Below the pieces are notes generated by a model. The model saw only the letters and a program-made list of their open reading frames with translations. It did no database searches and was not told where the DNA came from. This document shows positions 61,682 through 64,000 of a DNA stretch of 64,000 bases, piece after piece. Position numbers and translations under genes: made by a program. This stretch comes from SCN-70-22 sp046327755. Its GTDB lineage: Bacteria; Gemmatimonadota; Gemmatimonadetes; Gemmatimonadales; Gemmatimonadaceae. Each line of letters begins with the position of its first letter. Positions within the stretch are counted from its first letter, which is position 1. The stretch covers positions 62,001-126,000 of the forward strand of contig JAXLXW010000001.1 of NCBI GenBank assembly GCA_046327755.1. Direction: 5' to 3'.

Positions 61682-64000
61682 ATGTCACGTCCCCAGCGTC
61701 GCGACGAAATCCTCGGCCAGGAACTCCCCCCAACGCTGCCGCTCATGGCGTTGCGCTCCACCATCGTGTATCCGCTCGGCACGATCGCGGTGCAGATGGG
61801 AGCCCCGGAGAACCTCGCCCTGCTGCGCGCCAATGAAGATCCCGGCCTCATCGTCGCCCTCGTCGTTGCAACTGGCGACGTGGACGACGCGATCGACAAC
61901 CGGAAGTTCATCGGGCGCGTGGGCGTCGCGGCGCGCGTGCACGAGCGCATCAACCTCCCGGGCGACACCGTCCAGATCACCCTGCAGGGGCTCCGCCGCA
62001 TCACGATCGAGTCGGTGGAGCAGGAGGAGCCGTTCGTCATCTCGGGGGTGCGCGCGGCGAAGGAACTCCCCGCCGACCCGGACGAACTCGACGACCTCGT
62101 GGCGCGCATCGTCAGCGCCGCCGAGACGCTGGCGGATCTCGTCGACCGCATCCCAGACGAAGTCCCGCAGATCCTCAAGATGAACGTCTCCGACCCGGGG
62201 CGCTTTGCCGACCTCGCGGCGACGAACATGAACTTCCGGATCAGCGACAAGGACGAGGTGCTGCAGCGCCTCGACGTGGGGCAGCGGCTGCGCTTCATCC
62301 TCTCGCGCCTCGAGCGCGAGGTGGCGCGCGCCCGCGTGATGGAGGACGTGAAGAAGCAGACCGAGGTCAAGATCGAGCAGCATCAGCGCGAGTTCTACCT
62401 CCGCCAGCAGCTGCGCGCGATCCAGGCCGAGCTGGGAGAGACCGACCCGGGCGAGAAGGAAGCGATCGAGCTCCTCAAGAAGATCGACGACGCCAAGCTC
62501 CCCGAGCGCGTGGGGCAGGAGGCGCGGCGCGAGACGGAGCGTCTGCGCATGCTTTCGCCGGCGTCGAGCGAGTACCAGGTGATTCGCACCTATCTCGACT
62601 GGATCCTCTCGCTGCCGTGGCACAAGCAGTCCGGCGACGCCGAGATCGCCCTCACCAAGGTCGAGGAAGCGCTCGACGGGCGGCACTACGGGCTGCAGGA
62701 GGCCAAGGAGCGCATCGTCGAGTTCCTCGCGGTGCGCAAGCTGCGCGGCGGCGACTCGCACGGGCCGATCCTCTGCTTCGTGGGACCGCCGGGGACGGGG
62801 AAGACGTCGTTAGGCGAGGCGATCGCCAAGGCCATCGGGCGCGAGTTCTACCGCATCTCGGTGGGCGGCGTGCGCGACGAGGCCGAGGTTCGCGGCCACC
62901 GGCGCACCTACGTGGGCGCCATGCCTGGCCTGCTGCTGCAGGCGCTGCGGCGCGTTGGAGTGAGCGACCCGGTCCTGATGATCGACGAGATCGACAAGAT
63001 GTCCGGCGGCGGCGCCTCGGGCGACCCGACCGCTGCGATGCTCGAGGTCCTCGACCCGGCGCAGAACCACGACTTCGTCGACCACTACCTCAACCTCCCG
63101 TACGACCTCTCGCGCTCGCTCTTCATCTGCACGGCGAACAACCTCTTCGACATCCCCGCCCCGCTGCGCGACCGCATGGAGGTCATCCGCATCGCCGGCT
63201 ACACGGTGGAGGAGAAGGTGGAGATCGCGTGGCGCTACCTCCTGCCGCGCCTCCTCGAGGAGCACGGGATCACCGACAAGGACCTCCAGTTCACCGACGA
63301 AGTGCTGGGCTTCATCTCGTCGCGCTACTCGCGTGAGGCGGGGCTGCGCAACTTCGAGCGCAACATCGCCACCATCATGCGCAAGCGCGCGCGCAAGAAG
63401 GCAGAGGGGGAAGAAGGGGCGTGGGTGGTGGACAACGCCCTGGTCGAGTTGCACCTGGGGGCCCCAAAGTACGCCGCCGAGGAGGCCGAGAAGGAGCCGG
63501 AGATCGGCGCGGTGACCGGGCTGGCGTGGACCTCGAACGGCGGCGACATCATGACCATCGAGGCGCTGCGCATGCCGGGGACGGGGAAGCTCACCGTCAC
63601 CGGGCAGCTGGGCGACGTGATGCGCGAGTCGGTGGACGCGGCGATGTCGTTCGTGCGCTCGCGCGCCGATTCGTTAGGCGTGACGCCGCAGGACCTCAAG
63701 GAGAGCGACCTGCACATCCACTTCCCCGCTGGCGCCGTCCCCAAGGACGGCCCCAGCGCCGGCGTGGCGGTGACGCTCGCCATCGGCTCCGTCCTGAGCC
63801 GCCGCCCCGTGCGTCGTGACGTGGCGATGACCGGCGAAGTGACGCTGCGCGGCAAGGTGCTGGAGATTGGCGGCGTGAAGGAGAAGACGCTCGCCGCCTA
63901 TCGCGCGGGGTTACGCGAGGTGATCCTCCCCGCCGGCAACTCGAAGGACCTGCGCGACGTGCCGGACGAGGTGCGCGGCAACATGGCGTTCACCTTTGTC
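61682..64000 (+). CDS. lon: ATP-dependent protease La, Lon (3' end outside window)
   Basis: 773 codons are present with no stop. The N-terminal substrate domain (LPLMALRSTIVYPLGTIAVQ) is followed by the coiled region QREFYLRQQLRAIQAELGE. Walker A is GPPGTGKT (368-375, K374) and Walker B is MIDEIDKM. The protease domain has the catalytic serine S692 (PKDGPSAG) and lysine K735 (GGVKEKTL), spaced 43 residues apart as in Escherichia coli Lon (S679/K722). It degrades misfolded and regulatory proteins. About 30 C-terminal residues are missing. The gene has no Shine-Dalgarno; a repeat element directly precedes the ATG. Confidence 0.96.
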   Translation, partial: MSRPQRRDEILGQELPPTLPLMALRSTIVYPLGTIAVQMGAPENLALLRANEDPGLIVALVVATGDVDDAIDNRKFIGRVGVAARVHERINLPGDTVQITLQGLRRITIESVEQEEPFVISGVRAAKELPADPDELDDLVARIVSAAETLADLVDRIPDEVPQILKMNVSDPGRFADLAATNMNFRISDKDEVLQRLDVGQRLRFILSRLEREVARARVMEDVKKQTEVKIEQHQREFYLRQQLRAIQAELGETDPGEKEAIELLKKIDDAKLPERVGQEARRETERLRMLSPASSEYQVIRTYLDWILSLPWHKQSGDAEIALTKVEEALDGRHYGLQEAKERIVEFLAVRKLRGGDSHGPILCFVGPPGTGKTSLGEAIAKAIGREFYRISVGGVRDEAEVRGHRRTYVGAMPGLLLQALRRVGVSDPVLMIDEIDKMSGGGASGDPTAAMLEVLDPAQNHDFVDHYLNLPYDLSRSLFICTANNLFDIPAPLRDRMEVIRIAGYTVEEKVEIAWRYLLPRLLEEHGITDKDLQFTDEVLGFISSRYSREAGLRNFERNIATIMRKRARKKAEGEEGAWVVDNALVELHLGAPKYAAEEAEKEPEIGAVTGLAWTSNGGDIMTIEALRMPGTGKLTVTGQLGDVMRESVDAAMSFVRSRADSLGVTPQDLKESDLHIHFPAGAVPKDGPSAGVAVTLAIGSVLSRRPVRRDVAMTGEVTLRGKVLEIGGVKEKTLAAYRAGLREVILPAGNSKDLRDVPDEVRGNMAFTFV

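Overview
The window is about 64 kb of dense, very GC-rich bacterial chromosome in which nearly every base belongs to a gene or a short spacer. The most likely source is a Gemmatimonadota member (Gemmatimonas/Gemmatirosa-like). This is inferred from the mix of a SusC/SusD pair, giant secreted BNR-repeat proteins, many secreted peptidases, lipoprotein-rich outer-membrane genes and high GC. No marker gene here proves it. I see no phage, transposase, CRISPR array or rRNA operon.

Layout. Positions 1-2443 hold an SQR-like flavoprotein (cut by the window edge) and a cysteine-bearing sigma-54 activator, with shared operator-like palindromes and a -24/-12 promoter. A secreted BNR protein, an orphan histidine kinase, a YvlD-type membrane protein and a large LuxR-type (LAL) regulator follow to 11.3 kb. 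A SusD/SusC nutrient-uptake pair (11.5-16.1 kb) and an S9 peptidase come next. Housekeeping and metabolic genes run from 18.7 to 25.7 kb: purE-purK-sodC, cysK, a PLP decarboxylase, uppS, and a winged-helix regulator with its membrane partner. A second BNR protein, an M24 peptidase, a tricorn-like S41 protease, a charged secreted protein, a second cysteine synthase and an M38 amidohydrolase follow to 38 kb. Positions 38.2-45.0 kb are a peptide-scavenging operon (M28-like peptidase, peptide-binding lipoprotein, two ABC permeases, amidase). From 45 kb come holB, moaC, two lytic transglycosylases, a class A beta-lactamase-like protein and a sensor kinase. From 53.4 to 60.3 kb (minus strand) there are tRNA-Lys, an OmpA-like lipoprotein, a dienoyl-CoA-reductase-like SDR, rnhB, rplS, a CHRD-like lipoprotein, trmD, rimM, rpsP and ffh. 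chrA and a 3'-truncated lon close the window.

How the genes fit together. The dominant theme is extracellular and periplasmic protein turnover: S9, M24, S41, M38 and M28 enzymes, an amidase, an oligopeptide importer lacking a local ATPase, and a SusCD pair. This fits a heterotroph living on peptides and polymers. The most promising regulatory unit is at the left edge: a sigma-54 activator with four clustered cysteines, resembling in logic a sulfane-sulfur-sensing FisR circuit, beside an SQR-like gene. A textbook class II CRP-type promoter sits upstream of the OmpA-like gene, and a second CRP-type palindrome lies inside moaC.

Two sequence-level oddities cross the whole window. The 7-mer GTTAGGC is strongly over-used and accounts for most TTA codons. 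Low-complexity tracts (7-mer CCCGTCT, 8-mer CTCGTCTT) paired with perfect hairpins occupy spacers and have entered several coding regions. All function calls come from reading translated sequence; no database search was run.
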